Shown here in pieces: positions 1 through 9,124 of a stretch of DNA of 36,889 nucleotides. The stretch is taken from assembly GCA_030693415.1 (NCBI GenBank), contig JAUYAR010000154.1, positions 1-36,889 of the forward strand, given 5' to 3'. Numbering within the stretch: the first letter of the stretch is position 1; each line of letters begins with the position of its first letter. A program made the position numbers and the translations under genes. The notes under the pieces were generated by a model. That model did no database searches and was not told where the DNA came from. It saw only the letters and a program-made list of their open reading frames with translations. The stretch is from Candidatus Cloacimonadaceae bacterium (GTDB taxonomy: Bacteria; Cloacimonadota; Cloacimonadia; Cloacimonadales; Cloacimonadaceae).

Positions 1-261
1 TTGCGGGGGTTATTCCGACATCAACTCTGGCTGAAACTGGTGGCGCTGGGCATCAATCTGAAAAGAATCTACGAATACTGCCTCAAAACGGTCAAAAAAC
101 AGGGTAAATCTGCTTTTATATCTTTGTCTCATATTTTCGCGCTGCTTATTGCCACTTTGGTTGCGATTATTGTAGTTATTCAGGCTCATTTTGAAATGCT
201 GTTGCCCAAACTGGCAACTACTAACCCAAACTCGCAGGCAGAGCAAATTCATAAAAATTGA
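1..261 (+). CDS. C-terminal end of a probable transposase (partial)
   Basis: The frame is open from the first base of the window to a stop at 259-261, so the gene begins outside the window. The first about 25 residues (RGLFRHQLWLKLVALGINLK and following) resemble the C-terminal segment of DDE transposases of the IS1182/IS5 type, which often end in an RGL...NLKR block. The remaining about 50 residues are a hydrophobic, low-information tail. The leading TTG is only the window edge, not a start. Recognition rests on one short motif, and a non-transposase membrane protein tail cannot be excluded. Confidence 0.4.
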   Translation: MRGLFRHQLWLKLVALGINLKRIYEYCLKTVKKQGKSAFISLSHIFALLIATLVAIIVVIQAHFEMLLPKLATTNPNSQAEQIHKN

Positions 262-609
262 GTTTTTTCCTGGGAGTCGTATTAAAGTAGGTCAGCCGCA
301 CTGGCGAAAGAAGACAAACTGAATTCCGTCTGAAAACAGAACTAAATACTAATGAAAACAGGCGGGATTCCTGATGCCCCATTGGTTTTATAAACCAACA
401 TAATGAGTAGAGTTTAAATCAAGCCATGTTAGTTAAAAAGCGATTGATTGTCGCAAAGAAATTAAGGCATTACCTGCATTTGTTGGCTCTTATACATATG
501 TTAATTTGATATGCCATGAAATCTTAGCCACAGTCGCCCTCGACTGTCGGTGCGACCTCTTGCTCGAGGCGATTGAAGTTGCGTTTATGACATTGCAATG
601 TGGAAAGGG
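262..609. other. Gene-free region with small inverted repeats
   Basis: No convincing gene is seen. Positions 382-398 form a perfect small hairpin (TTGGTTT TAT AAACCAA). Positions 534-572 hold an imperfect inverted repeat (TCGCCCTCGA ... TCGAGGCGA). Neither is followed by a T-run, so a terminator is not supported. The region separates the transposase remnant from the 3' end of the thyX-like gene and may include the end of the insertion sequence. Confidence 0.4.
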
Positions 610-2028
610 TTAGCTTACTGTGTTGAAATCACTTTTGCCCATCAGAAAACGGGTCGCGTAGGGAGCGTGGGTTTTGACCAGATGGATGATCTCGTCGGAG
701 ATTTGGCGGATCTCCCATTGGGCGTGTTCATCCGAGCGCAGGCGGCAAAAATGATAGATCTCGCGTAGGTTCATGCGGGCATGGACAAGAGCGCTTTCGG
801 CGTTCAGAACCGTGTAGGGGGCGAGGTGGGAAAGGTTCGTGGGCAGTGTTTTGCGGAAGTCTGATACCGCTTTGAACAAACTTTGCCAGATTTTCTCTCT
901 GCCGATGGACAATATCCCTTCCGGGAAGATGAGACGCGATGAAAGATGCGCTGCGGAGCCTTGACCCTGGCTGCGGTATTTGAGCATGGTGGCGCTACGA
1001 TGACGCTTAAATTGTCCCCAACAGCATTCGGACATCGGGATCTGAAATGCAAACTCCGCGTTTTCAAAGGCGCGGGGCATTTTGTGCCAGGCTTTGATAC
1101 CTTGAAAGACATGCTCCCAAAGCCGGGATTTTTCTTCAACGGCGATATTTTCCAAGTGATTCAGAGCAGCCGGAAAATCGCAATATCCCTGTTCGAAGAA
1201 AAGTCCTGCAAGGATCATGTCATCGGCGTTTTGGGGTGCCGAGACGAGAGCTATGCGGTCGGGCATTTGGAAGATATTGTTCGGAAAATGGGGGAGAGCG
1301 GTCTCAGGGAGGCGGGAATTGAAATCATCCGCTTGGGTGTATCTGAGCAAAGACGGAGCGATGGAGCTTACAGAAGCGAAGATCAGTCCGTGCAGTTGGC
1401 GGGCTTCCATTTCCTCTCTGGCGCCGAGTCTGCGCAAAAGCGTTTCGATGCTGCGGGCGTTGATGGTGGCGCCCATCTGGGTTTTGGTGGAAAGCGGCAA
1501 GATATATCGCGCGTCCTCTTTTGCCTTGCCTTCGAGTTCGCGGGGTTTCAGATCAGGAAAATCCTTGTCATAAAGCTCCAACAGCTTGTCCATCGATAGT
1601 TTATATTCATTGAACAGCTCATCACAGAGCCGGATATAACGATCCCTGATCGCTGGAAATTCGTTTAACTCTTCCGGGATAACGTAGTCATGGTCAAAAG
1701 TGACGTAGCGTTGGGATTTTTCGGTGAAGGAAGCATAGCGGGAGCGTTGAACGACTTCCGTCAAATGTCTTGAAATGCCGATCAGATCGAGATTGAAGAC
1801 CGCATGCTCCGCGACAGAGGCGTGACCCATTTCAAAGATGATGTTTTGATTTGATTTTCTCGCTTTACCGATCTCGCCCAAAGCCTCTTTGCGCAGTTCG
1901 GAAACGGTCTTTGAGCTTCTGCTGATACGGGCGTAGGCAGCGGATATCACTTCCGGGCTGCGGTTTGCCGCGGCGATTTTTTCCAAGAGGGAGCTATCGA
2001 TATTATAGCCGGCGACGAGAACTTTCAT
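610..2028 (-). CDS. thyX: Tandem-domain ThyX-like flavin-dependent thymidylate synthase
   Basis: ThyX makes dTMP from dUMP using methylene-tetrahydrofolate, FAD and NAD(P)H. This 472-residue protein is about twice the usual ThyX length (220-250) and looks like two ThyX folds in series. The first copy has RSRYASFTEKSQRY (residues 95-108), close to the RHRxxSxNExSxRY signature but with His replaced by Ser, followed by NARSIETLLRRL. The second has RHRSATMLKYRSQ (342-354), which keeps RHR but loses the second half, followed by a typical LREIYHFCRLRSDEHAQWEIR-like segment. AAAGG precedes the ATG at a normal distance, and the gene starts 8 bp after the deoC stop. It is last in the long minus-strand run. 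The family call is firm. Whether one or both domains are active is unknown. Confidence 0.85.
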   Translation of the reverse strand: MKVLVAGYNIDSSLLEKIAAANRSPEVISAAYARISRSSKTVSELRKEALGEIGKARKSNQNIIFEMGHASVAEHAVFNLDLIGISRHLTEVVQRSRYASFTEKSQRYVTFDHDYVIPEELNEFPAIRDRYIRLCDELFNEYKLSMDKLLELYDKDFPDLKPRELEGKAKEDARYILPLSTKTQMGATINARSIETLLRRLGAREEMEARQLHGLIFASVSSIAPSLLRYTQADDFNSRLPETALPHFPNNIFQMPDRIALVSAPQNADDMILAGLFFEQGYCDFPAALNHLENIAVEEKSRLWEHVFQGIKAWHKMPRAFENAEFAFQIPMSECCWGQFKRHRSATMLKYRSQGQGSAAHLSSRLIFPEGILSIGREKIWQSLFKAVSDFRKTLPTNLSHLAPYTVLNAESALVHARMNLREIYHFCRLRSDEHAQWEIRQISDEIIHLVKTHAPYATRFLMGKSDFNTVS

Positions 2029-2036
2029 TTAGCCTT

Positions 2037-2810
2037 TCAAACCAGAGCGGAAACGCTGCTGGCACCAATGCGGTTTGCTCCGGCGGCGATCATTGCCAGA
2101 GCCGTTTCGCGGGTGCGGATACCTCCCGAAGCTTTCACTCCGATCTTGGGACCGACGACCTTTCTCATCAGAGCGACATTTTCGACGGTCGCTCCGGCGG
2201 TGCCGAATCCGGTGGATGTTTTCACAAATTCCGCTCCGGCTTTTTTGGCATAGAGACAGGAAACGATGAGCTCCTCCTCACTGAGAAAACAGGTTTCCAG
2301 AATCACTTTGAGCAGAACATTTTGTTTGCGGCAGGCAGTGGAGACCGCTTTGACAGTTTCGTAGGATTGCAAGGGTTTGCCGCTCATGACGGCGCTGAGG
2401 TTTTGCACCATGTCCAATTCCTCGATCCCGCAGGCAATGGCAGCTTTTGCTTCGCCAAGAACGGCTTCCCTGCATCCCGCTCCGAGAGGGAAATTGATCA
2501 CGGTGCAGGATTTGACCGCGTTTGAAAGACGAAGCTGGATCAGGTGGCTGAAATAGGAATTGACGCAGACGGAGGCGCATTTGTGATCATTGGCGATGTC
2601 GCAAAGGGCAAAGACCTCTTCCTTAGTGGCGTCGGCTTTGAGGATTGTGGCGTCAATGATGCTTTCGATGCCACTTTCGGGATCAAAAAGCTGATCTGGC
2701 TCTTCTGCACGGCAGACAGCGCATCCGAGACAGATATTGTGTGCTCCGCCGCATTTGCAGGCTTCGTTTTTAACAAAGAGTTTACAGGCGATGGTTTCGA
2801 TCTTATTCAT
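2037..2810 (-). CDS. deoC: Deoxyribose-phosphate aldolase with Cys-rich N-terminus
   Basis: DeoC cleaves 2-deoxyribose-5-phosphate to glyceraldehyde-3-phosphate and acetaldehyde in deoxynucleoside catabolism. Family landmarks are present: ELDMVQN (Asp133), LLKVILET (168 region), the Schiff-base Lys197 in EFVKTSTGFG, the relay Lys226 in VKASGGIRT, and RIGASS near the end. The class I TIM-barrel core occupies about residues 45-257. Residues 1-40 form an extra N-terminal segment with CKCGGAHNICLGCAVC (Cys18, 20, 27, 30, 33), which could bind metal. The start is supported by GGAG six bases upstream of the ATG. It overlaps the rlmN stop by 8 bp, so translational coupling is likely. Confidence 0.93.
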   Translation of the reverse strand: MNKIETIACKLFVKNEACKCGGAHNICLGCAVCRAEEPDQLFDPESGIESIIDATILKADATKEEVFALCDIANDHKCASVCVNSYFSHLIQLRLSNAVKSCTVINFPLGAGCREAVLGEAKAAIACGIEELDMVQNLSAVMSGKPLQSYETVKAVSTACRKQNVLLKVILETCFLSEEELIVSCLYAKKAGAEFVKTSTGFGTAGATVENVALMRKVVGPKIGVKASGGIRTRETALAMIAAGANRIGASSVSALV

Positions 2811-3849
2811 GTATTTCTCCGGTTAAAGATGTTTTGGCAAGCGCTAATTGTCCGCAGGCGCCCATGATGTCCGCGCCTTTGCTTTTGCGCAGAGTGACAG
2901 CTTGAGGGATGCTCATCGCGGCGGTCATGAAAGTCTCGATCTGAGCCTTTCCGGGAGCTTCGAAGGGGAGGTTTGGCACAGGATTATAGGGGATGAAATT
3001 GATCTTGCAGGAAAGATCACCAGCGAAGCGGCGCAGGGCTTTGATATCGGTGCTGCTCATGTTCACTCCGGGGATCAGGATATATTCGATCGTGATGCGA
3101 AAAGGGCTTTTTTGTTGATAATAGAGCAGCGCGTTTTTAAGTTGGGCGAGGGGATATTTGAGGTTGATCGGCATGATCTGATCGCGCACTGCGTCGATGG
3201 CGGAATTGAGCGAAACGGCAAGTTTCGTCCTGATCCCGCTATCGGCGAGTTTGATGATGCCGGGCACGATGCCGCAGGTGGAAATTGTGGTGCGTCGCGG
3301 ACTGAAGGCAAGGCTCTGAATGTGCTGAATGAGTTTGATCGCATCCAGCACATTCTGCAGATTGTCAAGCGGCTCGCCCATGCCCATCAACACGAGATTG
3401 GTGATGCGACCGGGCAGTGCTTTTTCTGCCGCGATGAGGATCTGCTGTACCATCTCGTGAGTTTCCAGATTACGCTTTAGCCCCATCCCGCCGGTAGCAC
3501 AGAACATGCATGCTCTGGCACAGCCGACCTGAGAGGAGAAACAAAGCGTCTGTTTTTTCGCTTCCGGCATCAGCACCATTTCGATCAAAGCGTTGTCGCG
3601 CATTTTGAGACGGAATTTACGGCTGCCGTCATGCGAGGTTTGCACATGATCGATCTCCGGCATAGCCATGTCCAAGGATTGTTTCACGAAAGCCTTGAAA
3701 TCGGCGGGCAGATCCGTCATTTTGTCGATGTCGTGAACCTGCCTTTGATAGATCCATTTGAGTAGTTGGCGAGACCGGTAGGCGGGAAAGCCGGCGTTTA
3801 AAATAGCGCACAGTTTTTCCGGTAGAATGCCATAGATGCTGTCTAACAT
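2803..3849 (-). CDS. rlmN: Dual-specificity rRNA/tRNA adenine-C2 methyltransferase RlmN
   Basis: This radical-SAM enzyme methylates C2 of A2503 in 23S rRNA and A37 of some tRNAs. The 348-residue length is normal. The [4Fe-4S] motif CARACMFC gives Cys110, Cys114 and Cys117. The two redox-active cysteines of the family are also present: Cys103 (TLCFSSQ) and Cys332 (ADIMGACGQLA). LMGMGEPLDN is the SAM-binding signature. The gene starts inside the end of the upstream PSP1-protein gene (7 bp overlap) and overlaps deoC downstream, so it appears to rely on coupled translation; only a weak ribosome-binding site is visible. Confidence 0.96.
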   Translation of the reverse strand: MLDSIYGILPEKLCAILNAGFPAYRSRQLLKWIYQRQVHDIDKMTDLPADFKAFVKQSLDMAMPEIDHVQTSHDGSRKFRLKMRDNALIEMVLMPEAKKQTLCFSSQVGCARACMFCATGGMGLKRNLETHEMVQQILIAAEKALPGRITNLVLMGMGEPLDNLQNVLDAIKLIQHIQSLAFSPRRTTISTCGIVPGIIKLADSGIRTKLAVSLNSAIDAVRDQIMPINLKYPLAQLKNALLYYQQKSPFRITIEYILIPGVNMSSTDIKALRRFAGDLSCKINFIPYNPVPNLPFEAPGKAQIETFMTAAMSIPQAVTLRKSKGADIMGACGQLALAKTSLTGEIHE

Positions 3850-4682
3850 GGCTCTATGCTTGGCTCGCTGATCGTTTCGAGTTTGCGGAAGCTCTCCAGA
3901 TCGATCTCCATCAGCACCTGGTCTTCATCTGTGAGGTGCACTTTCTTGTTCAGAACGTCGATCTTATAGACAAACATCTTCTTTCCATTGCAGCTCACGC
4001 AGGTGCCCGGGATCGGGAAATCGAGAGCTTCCTCCACATAAAAATCTTCCTCGAAATTGAGGCAGCAAAGCAACCTGCCACAGGGACCGGAGATTTTGGA
4101 GAGATTACCGGCAAGGTTTTGATCCTTTGCCATCTTGATGGTTACCTGGTTAAAACGTTTGAGGAAGCTGCCGCAACAATATTGGATGCCGCACATCCCA
4201 AAGCCGCCGAGGCGCTTGGCTTCGTCGCGTCCGGTGGTTTGATGCAGTTCGATGCGGGTCTTGAAGACGTTTGCCAGCTCGCGCACAAAGACGCGGAAAT
4301 CGATGCGTCCGTCGGCGGTGAAAAAGAAGGTGAGTTTGTTGCTGTCAAATTGGTAGATGGTTTCGATCAGCTTCATATCAAAGGAATAGCGGTGCAAAAT
4401 ATCCATGAAGGTTTTGGCGGCTTTCTCCTCTTCAAAATGGATGTTGTGCAGCTTTTCGATGTCGTCCTCAGTGGCGATTCGCTTGATCGTCTGCACTTTG
4501 GCATTCTGCACCTGAGCATGAATCTCCTCGCTGTTGATGGCAAGATGTATCACTTGGGCAATGTCGTCCCCGCGCTCCACTTCCACGATGATGAGATCTT
4601 CCGGGTTGATGGACAGATTTGGATTATTTTGGTAGTATCCCAGGCGTCCGGTGCGGAATTCTACTTCTATATAGTCTTGCAT
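3843..4682 (-). CDS. PSP1-domain protein, RicT (YaaT)-like
   Basis: This 279-residue soluble protein carries the PSP1 domain of the RicT/YaaT family. The diagnostic central block is present with paired cysteines: CGIQYCC (Cys164, 169, 170) and CGRLLCC (Cys201, 206, 207). In Bacillus, RicT is part of the RicAFT complex that binds Fe-S clusters and affects RNase Y-dependent mRNA maturation. No RicA or RicF partner is in the window, so the role here is inferred. A strong AAGGAG precedes the ATG. It sits between the GlmU-like gene and rlmN. Confidence 0.9.
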   Translation of the reverse strand: MQDYIEVEFRTGRLGYYQNNPNLSINPEDLIIVEVERGDDIAQVIHLAINSEEIHAQVQNAKVQTIKRIATEDDIEKLHNIHFEEEKAAKTFMDILHRYSFDMKLIETIYQFDSNKLTFFFTADGRIDFRVFVRELANVFKTRIELHQTTGRDEAKRLGGFGMCGIQYCCGSFLKRFNQVTIKMAKDQNLAGNLSKISGPCGRLLCCLNFEEDFYVEEALDFPIPGTCVSCNGKKMFVYKIDVLNKKVHLTDEDQVLMEIDLESFRKLETISEPSIEPC

Positions 4683-4691
4683 TATAGCTCC

Positions 4692-5891
4692 TTAGGTGTT
4701 TTCAGAGATGTGTTTCAGCAGCTTGATTTCAGGAGAGCTGAGCTCAAGTCCTCGGCGCTGTTTCACCAGTTTTGCCGTATCGCAAATAGCATCAAAACGA
4801 TATGATACCAGGTTTCCGGCTTCTCCCCAGGAAAAATCCGGGATGAAACCGCTAATCAGATTTGCTCCATAGAGATTTGCTCCGATGCCGATGACGCAGC
4901 CGGTGTTGATGCTGCAATTGATGCCCAGCTTGACGTGGTCGGCAATGATCGAGCCCAGAAACATGCTGCCGCTGTCGATCATGCAATTTTCGCGATAGGA
5001 ATGAAACGCCACGTTTTTGTAGGTGTTTTTCAGGTCGCTGTTATTGGTGTCGGCGCCGATATTGACCCATTCGCCCACAAAGGCGTGCCCCAGAAAGCCG
5101 TCGTGCTGCTTGTTGCTAAAAGCTTGGAAGATAGAGCATTCCACCTCACCGCCAACCTTGCAGACCGCTCCAATCGAGGTGCCGCCATAAATCTTGGCGC
5201 CGATTTTGATCAGGCTCTTTTTGCCGATGTAGCAAGGACCCATGATCACAGCATTGGACATCACGCATGCGTCTTCATCGATCACGATCGGTCCGTCCGA
5301 AGCATCCAAAACCACTCCCGGTTTAAGGCTGACGTTTTCCCCGATCCAGACATTGTAGGGATTGAGCACGGTCACGCCAGGCTCTGTTTCAAAGGAATTG
5401 TCCTTATCATAAAAGAATAGCTCAAAATCCTCTTTGATCAACCGGGGGTTGTCAAGAATGATTTGAGCAAGGTTTTGATAGAGGTCAAGATCGCATTCGC
5501 TGCAGCGAACACCACGTTCTTGAAGCTCTTCGATCGTGGGAAGTTGAGCGAAGATACCCGAAGTCCGAAAGGCGACGATGCTATCCTCGCGGATCAACGC
5601 CTGCTGCGGCTGTAGGGTTTTTATCTCAGCGTATGCTTTTTCGCAGGGGATCAATCTGGAGTTCACCAATAACGAATCGCTTTCAGAGGCTTGATTGACC
5701 TGCCAATCTGGATGCCGATGGAGATAGACCTCAAGCAAAGAATGATCTATCCACACTGCCTGGTCTTCGTCCCCGAAAACGTTTTGCAGCCGCTGCCGCA
5801 GCTTGAGGATACCGCAACGGATATCGGATACACTCCTCGTGAGAGTGATCGGATGAAAGGCATCGGACAAATGGTCGTCAAAAACTATCAT
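4692..5891 (-). CDS. GlmU-like sugar-phosphate nucleotidyl/acetyltransferase (alternative form)
   Basis: This 399-residue protein matches the alternative GlmU-like family found in Bacteroidetes and relatives. It starts MIVFDDHLSDAFHPITLTRS, which resembles that family's reduced nucleotidyltransferase N-terminus. The second half (about 170-370) is a left-handed beta-helix of hexapeptide repeats (for example ASDGPIVID, IGAKIYGGTSIGAV, LGINCSINTGCVIGIG). The expected product is UDP-GlcNAc or a related nucleotide sugar for wall or envelope synthesis. AAAGGAG lies upstream, and the ATGA overlap with the glycosyltransferase stop implies coupling. The exact substrate is not determinable from sequence. 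Confidence 0.85.
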   Translation of the reverse strand: MIVFDDHLSDAFHPITLTRSVSDIRCGILKLRQRLQNVFGDEDQAVWIDHSLLEVYLHRHPDWQVNQASESDSLLVNSRLIPCEKAYAEIKTLQPQQALIREDSIVAFRTSGIFAQLPTIEELQERGVRCSECDLDLYQNLAQIILDNPRLIKEDFELFFYDKDNSFETEPGVTVLNPYNVWIGENVSLKPGVVLDASDGPIVIDEDACVMSNAVIMGPCYIGKKSLIKIGAKIYGGTSIGAVCKVGGEVECSIFQAFSNKQHDGFLGHAFVGEWVNIGADTNNSDLKNTYKNVAFHSYRENCMIDSGSMFLGSIIADHVKLGINCSINTGCVIGIGANLYGANLISGFIPDFSWGEAGNLVSYRFDAICDTAKLVKQRRGLELSSPEIKLLKHISENT

Positions 5892-7042
5892 TGCGATACT
5901 CCTTTATAGGGTCTTTTCCCGTGCCAGACAAAGAGATTGAACTGCCCGAGCACCATGGTGAAGACCAAAAAGAAGGTCTGAATGATCAGCCACAGTGGGT
6001 AGAAGCGCAGCATTCTTGCTGACACGTTGAAGTGGCTTCGCGCATAAGAAATAAATATGTGTTCGATGCACACCCGCAACGCGAAGATGATTAGCGCTAG
6101 TTTCCATGAAAAGATCAGCATAACCAGCGCACCCCAATACATGAAAGCCATCGTGAGCAGGATGAAAAAGAATTCCGGATTGAACTTAAGCTGATATTTC
6201 ATATTTGAAGCCCAGCGTGAGCGTTGGTTGACGAGCTGGTGCCAGGACTTCACCGGCAAGGTATTCACGAAACTGCGTTTGTCAAAATTGAAGATGATCC
6301 TGTGACCTTGTCTGCGCATCAGTTGCATCAGGTTGACGTCGTCTCCTGAGATCAGATGGCGGATCTTGTCAAAGCCGCCCACAGCATCGAAAGCGGCTCT
6401 AGTATAAGCAAGATTTTGCCCAATGCAAGCCCAGCTTTTACCAAGCGTGTATCCTCCGCCTAACACCATATAGGTGCCGGCGAAATCAAAATGCTCGTAT
6501 TTGTGCAGGATCGATGCCTCGCCCCAGTTCTTCAACAGCGTGCTGGAATATCCCGCCACCATGGAGACTCCGGGTACGAAAGCTTCCACCATCGTGCTGA
6601 TCCAGGTGAGAGGAACGATGCAATCGGCATCCGTGGTGAGGATGATCTCGCCATGAGAAGCTTTGATTGCTTGTTCCATCGCTTGCTTTTTTGGGGAAAT
6701 CACATTGTCTCTGCCAAGGATTCTCATATAGTTGATGGGGATACCCATATTTTGATACCGATTGATCACGGTTTCTGTGTCGTCCTCGGAATCGTCATCC
6801 GCGATGATGATCTCATAGAGCTCTTTTTGATAATCCTGATTGATTAAAGTAGTCATCAGCGTAGCGAGGTTTTTTGCTTCGTTGCGGCTGACTACAATCA
6901 CGGAGACGGTTTTTTTCCGATTGTTGATTTGGGGACGATAATCCCGATAGCCGCGATAGAAACGGATGACGAAGAGGATGTAGGTCACAAAGCCTGAACA
7001 GATCAGCGCGGAGACAATGAGAAAAGCGTATTTTATCATCAC
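5888..7042 (-). CDS. Membrane GT2-family processive glycosyltransferase
   Basis: A 384-residue integral membrane glycosyltransferase. A transmembrane helix lies at about residues 5-27. The GT-A domain has SVIVVSRNEAKN, the acidic ADDDSEDD (81-88), the metal-binding DAD (138-140), GDD (233-235) and QRSRW (273-277, the QxxRW motif of processive synthases). Two or three more helices follow from about 290 to 370. It probably polymerises or extends a cell-surface or lipid-linked glycan, and it sits next to the nucleotide-sugar gene and a peptidoglycan synthase. The sugar is unknown. The start has two consecutive ATG codons (7042 and 7039) with no strong ribosome-binding site. Confidence 0.88.
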   Translation of the reverse strand: MMIKYAFLIVSALICSGFVTYILFVIRFYRGYRDYRPQINNRKKTVSVIVVSRNEAKNLATLMTTLINQDYQKELYEIIIADDDSEDDTETVINRYQNMGIPINYMRILGRDNVISPKKQAMEQAIKASHGEIILTTDADCIVPLTWISTMVEAFVPGVSMVAGYSSTLLKNWGEASILHKYEHFDFAGTYMVLGGGYTLGKSWACIGQNLAYTRAAFDAVGGFDKIRHLISGDDVNLMQLMRRQGHRIIFNFDKRSFVNTLPVKSWHQLVNQRSRWASNMKYQLKFNPEFFFILLTMAFMYWGALVMLIFSWKLALIIFALRVCIEHIFISYARSHFNVSARMLRFYPLWLIIQTFFLVFTMVLGQFNLFVWHGKRPYKGVSQ

Positions 7043-7057
7043 AATCGGCAGAGATGC

Positions 7058-9124
7058 CTACTCCTGTTCCATTCTATCCTGATAGCCCCAGCGGGTGGGG
7101 GAGAAATTGAATTGCAGAGTATCCTGAACCGCGGGTGGGATGTTGTTTTCGATGAATACTTCCTCGATGCCACCGCTGGAAACGGTGAATCCTGTTCTGG
7201 GACTGATAAAGCGCTTGACGATTTTGTCCGGAACATTGAAAAGATAGCGTTTGTCTTCGATACTCGGATATCTGCCGTTGTTATCCAAGCGCAGAGCCTG
7301 GCTCATGATCCTGCCCCAGACATGGGAGGCTTGGGCTTTACCGGTGAAAAGTTTGCTGTTGTCAAATCCGGTCCAGATGCCGAGAGTGAAAGCTTTATTG
7401 TACCCGATAAACCAGGAGTCATAGTTGTTTGACGAAGTTCCGGTCTTTCCGGCGGACTGATACTGATAGCCGCTGCGAGAAGCGGCACCGGTGCCTGATT
7501 TGACGACGCTTTCCATCATGCTGGTCATGATATATGCCACCTCTGGAGAACAGACGCGATATTTCTGTCCGGCACTGCGTTCCAGAATCCGACCCTTGGT
7601 GTCTTCCACTTTGATGATGAAGATCGGCGAGACACGCATTCCTTCATTCGGGAAGGTCGTGAATCCGGAGATCAGATCGATTGGAGCTACTTCATAGGAT
7701 CCCAGGGCGCTGGTATAGTCATCAGCGGTTCGGTTCAAGCCAAAATGCTTGAAGGAGTCGTTGATTGTATCCAGACCGATATCCAAAGCACATTTGACCG
7801 CCCACACGTTGTAGGAATGCTGCAAAGCCACCCGCATTCTGGTGTAGCCGTGATACTCGCGGTTGGCGTTTTGCGGACTCCAGCGGTTAGGTCCTGTTCC
7901 CAGGGAGATGGGAGTGTCGTTGATGATTGTGGCGGGCGTGTAACCCTTTTCCACCGCGAGAGTATAATAAACCGGTTTGATGGAAGAGCCAGGCTGCCGT
8001 TTTGCCTGGGTCATACGGTTAAATTTGCTGTGCTCAAAATTTCTGCCTCCGATGATGGTGCGCACATATCCGGTGTTGTTTTCTATCAGTAAGAGTCCAC
8101 CTTGGATATACTTGGTGTCAATGTCAAAGGCGCCTTTGGGAACCTGATCATAGCGGTTGCGGTGTCCGCCGCTGTTTTCAACTCCTCTGAGATATTGATT
8201 GAACACGGAGTCTGCATAGGAAGTGAGCTCAGGGTCAAGAGTAGTATAGATCCTCAAGCCGCCTTCAAACAGTTTTTCGGTGCCATACTTCCTTTCCAGA
8301 TAAGTGCGTATATGCTCGATAAAATAGTCCGAGGCAAAGCGCCGCATGGCTCCGGTTTGTGGTTTGACGGGTGTGGCAATGGCTTCTTCATACTCCGCTT
8401 CGCTGATTTTTTGGGCTTTGTACATGCGCCCGATCACAAAGTCCCGACGCTGCTTGGCGCGCTCCGGATTTTTGATCGGGTTGTAATAGTTGGGACGCTG
8501 GATCATACCAACGAGCATCGCGGATTCCGCGATGCTGAGATCGCGGGCATGCTTGTTGAAATAATACAATGCTGCAGTTTCCACCCCATGCACCTGCCCG
8601 CCCCAGAATATCTTGTTGAAATATATTTCGAGAATCTCGTCCTTGCTGAAGTTTGCCTCGATGCGGATGGCAAGCACGATCTCCTTCATCTTGCGGGAGA
8701 CCACTTTGTCCAAAGTAAGGAACATATTTCTCGCCATCTGCTGCGTGATCGTGCTCGCGCCTTGTGAAAAATCCATCGTCTTGACATCGACAATGAGCGC
8801 GCGGAAATTACTGATCAGATCGACCCCATAGTGGCTGTAGAAACGCTTGTCTTCCGTTACCAAAAGAGCGTCCACGAGATGGGGCGGGAGCTCGCGGAGA
8901 GAAACGAGCTTGCGCTTTTCAAACGCGAAAAGATAGATCATTTTGCCATTGCGGTCATAGACTTCGCTGCCGGTGCGCAAGGTGAAATTGCGCAGCTCGC
9001 TGGTCGGCGGCAGATCATCGCGGTAAAACCAAAAGGCGCCTAGGAATACGCCTAGGAATACGCATCCCGCTATCGCCAGGTATTTAATCACCCGTACCGC
9101 CGTTTCTTTTTGTCTATCTGTCAT
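7058..9124 (-). CDS. Class A penicillin-binding protein (PBP1A type)
   Basis: This bifunctional peptidoglycan synthase has 688 residues. It has a short cytoplasmic start, a transmembrane anchor at about 12-33, and a GT51 glycosyltransferase domain with catalytic Glu91 in EDKRFYSHYG and the QGASTITQQMARN motif. The transpeptidase domain follows, with SSIK (380-383, nucleophile Ser380), SYN (437-439) and KTGTS (560-564). It makes and cross-links glycan strands at the periplasmic face. The gene overlaps the upstream HepI/Gx-type gene by 11 bp and precedes the GT2 gene by 15 bp. No PASTA or other C-terminal add-on is seen. Confidence 0.96.
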   Translation of the reverse strand: MTDRQKETAVRVIKYLAIAGCVFLGVFLGAFWFYRDDLPPTSELRNFTLRTGSEVYDRNGKMIYLFAFEKRKLVSLRELPPHLVDALLVTEDKRFYSHYGVDLISNFRALIVDVKTMDFSQGASTITQQMARNMFLTLDKVVSRKMKEIVLAIRIEANFSKDEILEIYFNKIFWGGQVHGVETAALYYFNKHARDLSIAESAMLVGMIQRPNYYNPIKNPERAKQRRDFVIGRMYKAQKISEAEYEEAIATPVKPQTGAMRRFASDYFIEHIRTYLERKYGTEKLFEGGLRIYTTLDPELTSYADSVFNQYLRGVENSGGHRNRYDQVPKGAFDIDTKYIQGGLLLIENNTGYVRTIIGGRNFEHSKFNRMTQAKRQPGSSIKPVYYTLAVEKGYTPATIINDTPISLGTGPNRWSPQNANREYHGYTRMRVALQHSYNVWAVKCALDIGLDTINDSFKHFGLNRTADDYTSALGSYEVAPIDLISGFTTFPNEGMRVSPIFIIKVEDTKGRILERSAGQKYRVCSPEVAYIMTSMMESVVKSGTGAASRSGYQYQSAGKTGTSSNNYDSWFIGYNKAFTLGIWTGFDNSKLFTGKAQASHVWGRIMSQALRLDNNGRYPSIEDKRYLFNVPDKIVKRFISPRTGFTVSSGGIEEVFIENNIPPAVQDTLQFNFSPTRWGYQDRMEQE

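Noticed and set aside
382-398. Terminator for the transposase remnant.
   Set aside because: The hairpin is AT-rich, only 7 bp and lacks a following T-run.
946-1599. A long open frame on the plus strand opposite thyX.
   Set aside because: It lies fully antisense to a clear thyX gene, has no recognisable domain and is explained by codon bias of the real gene.
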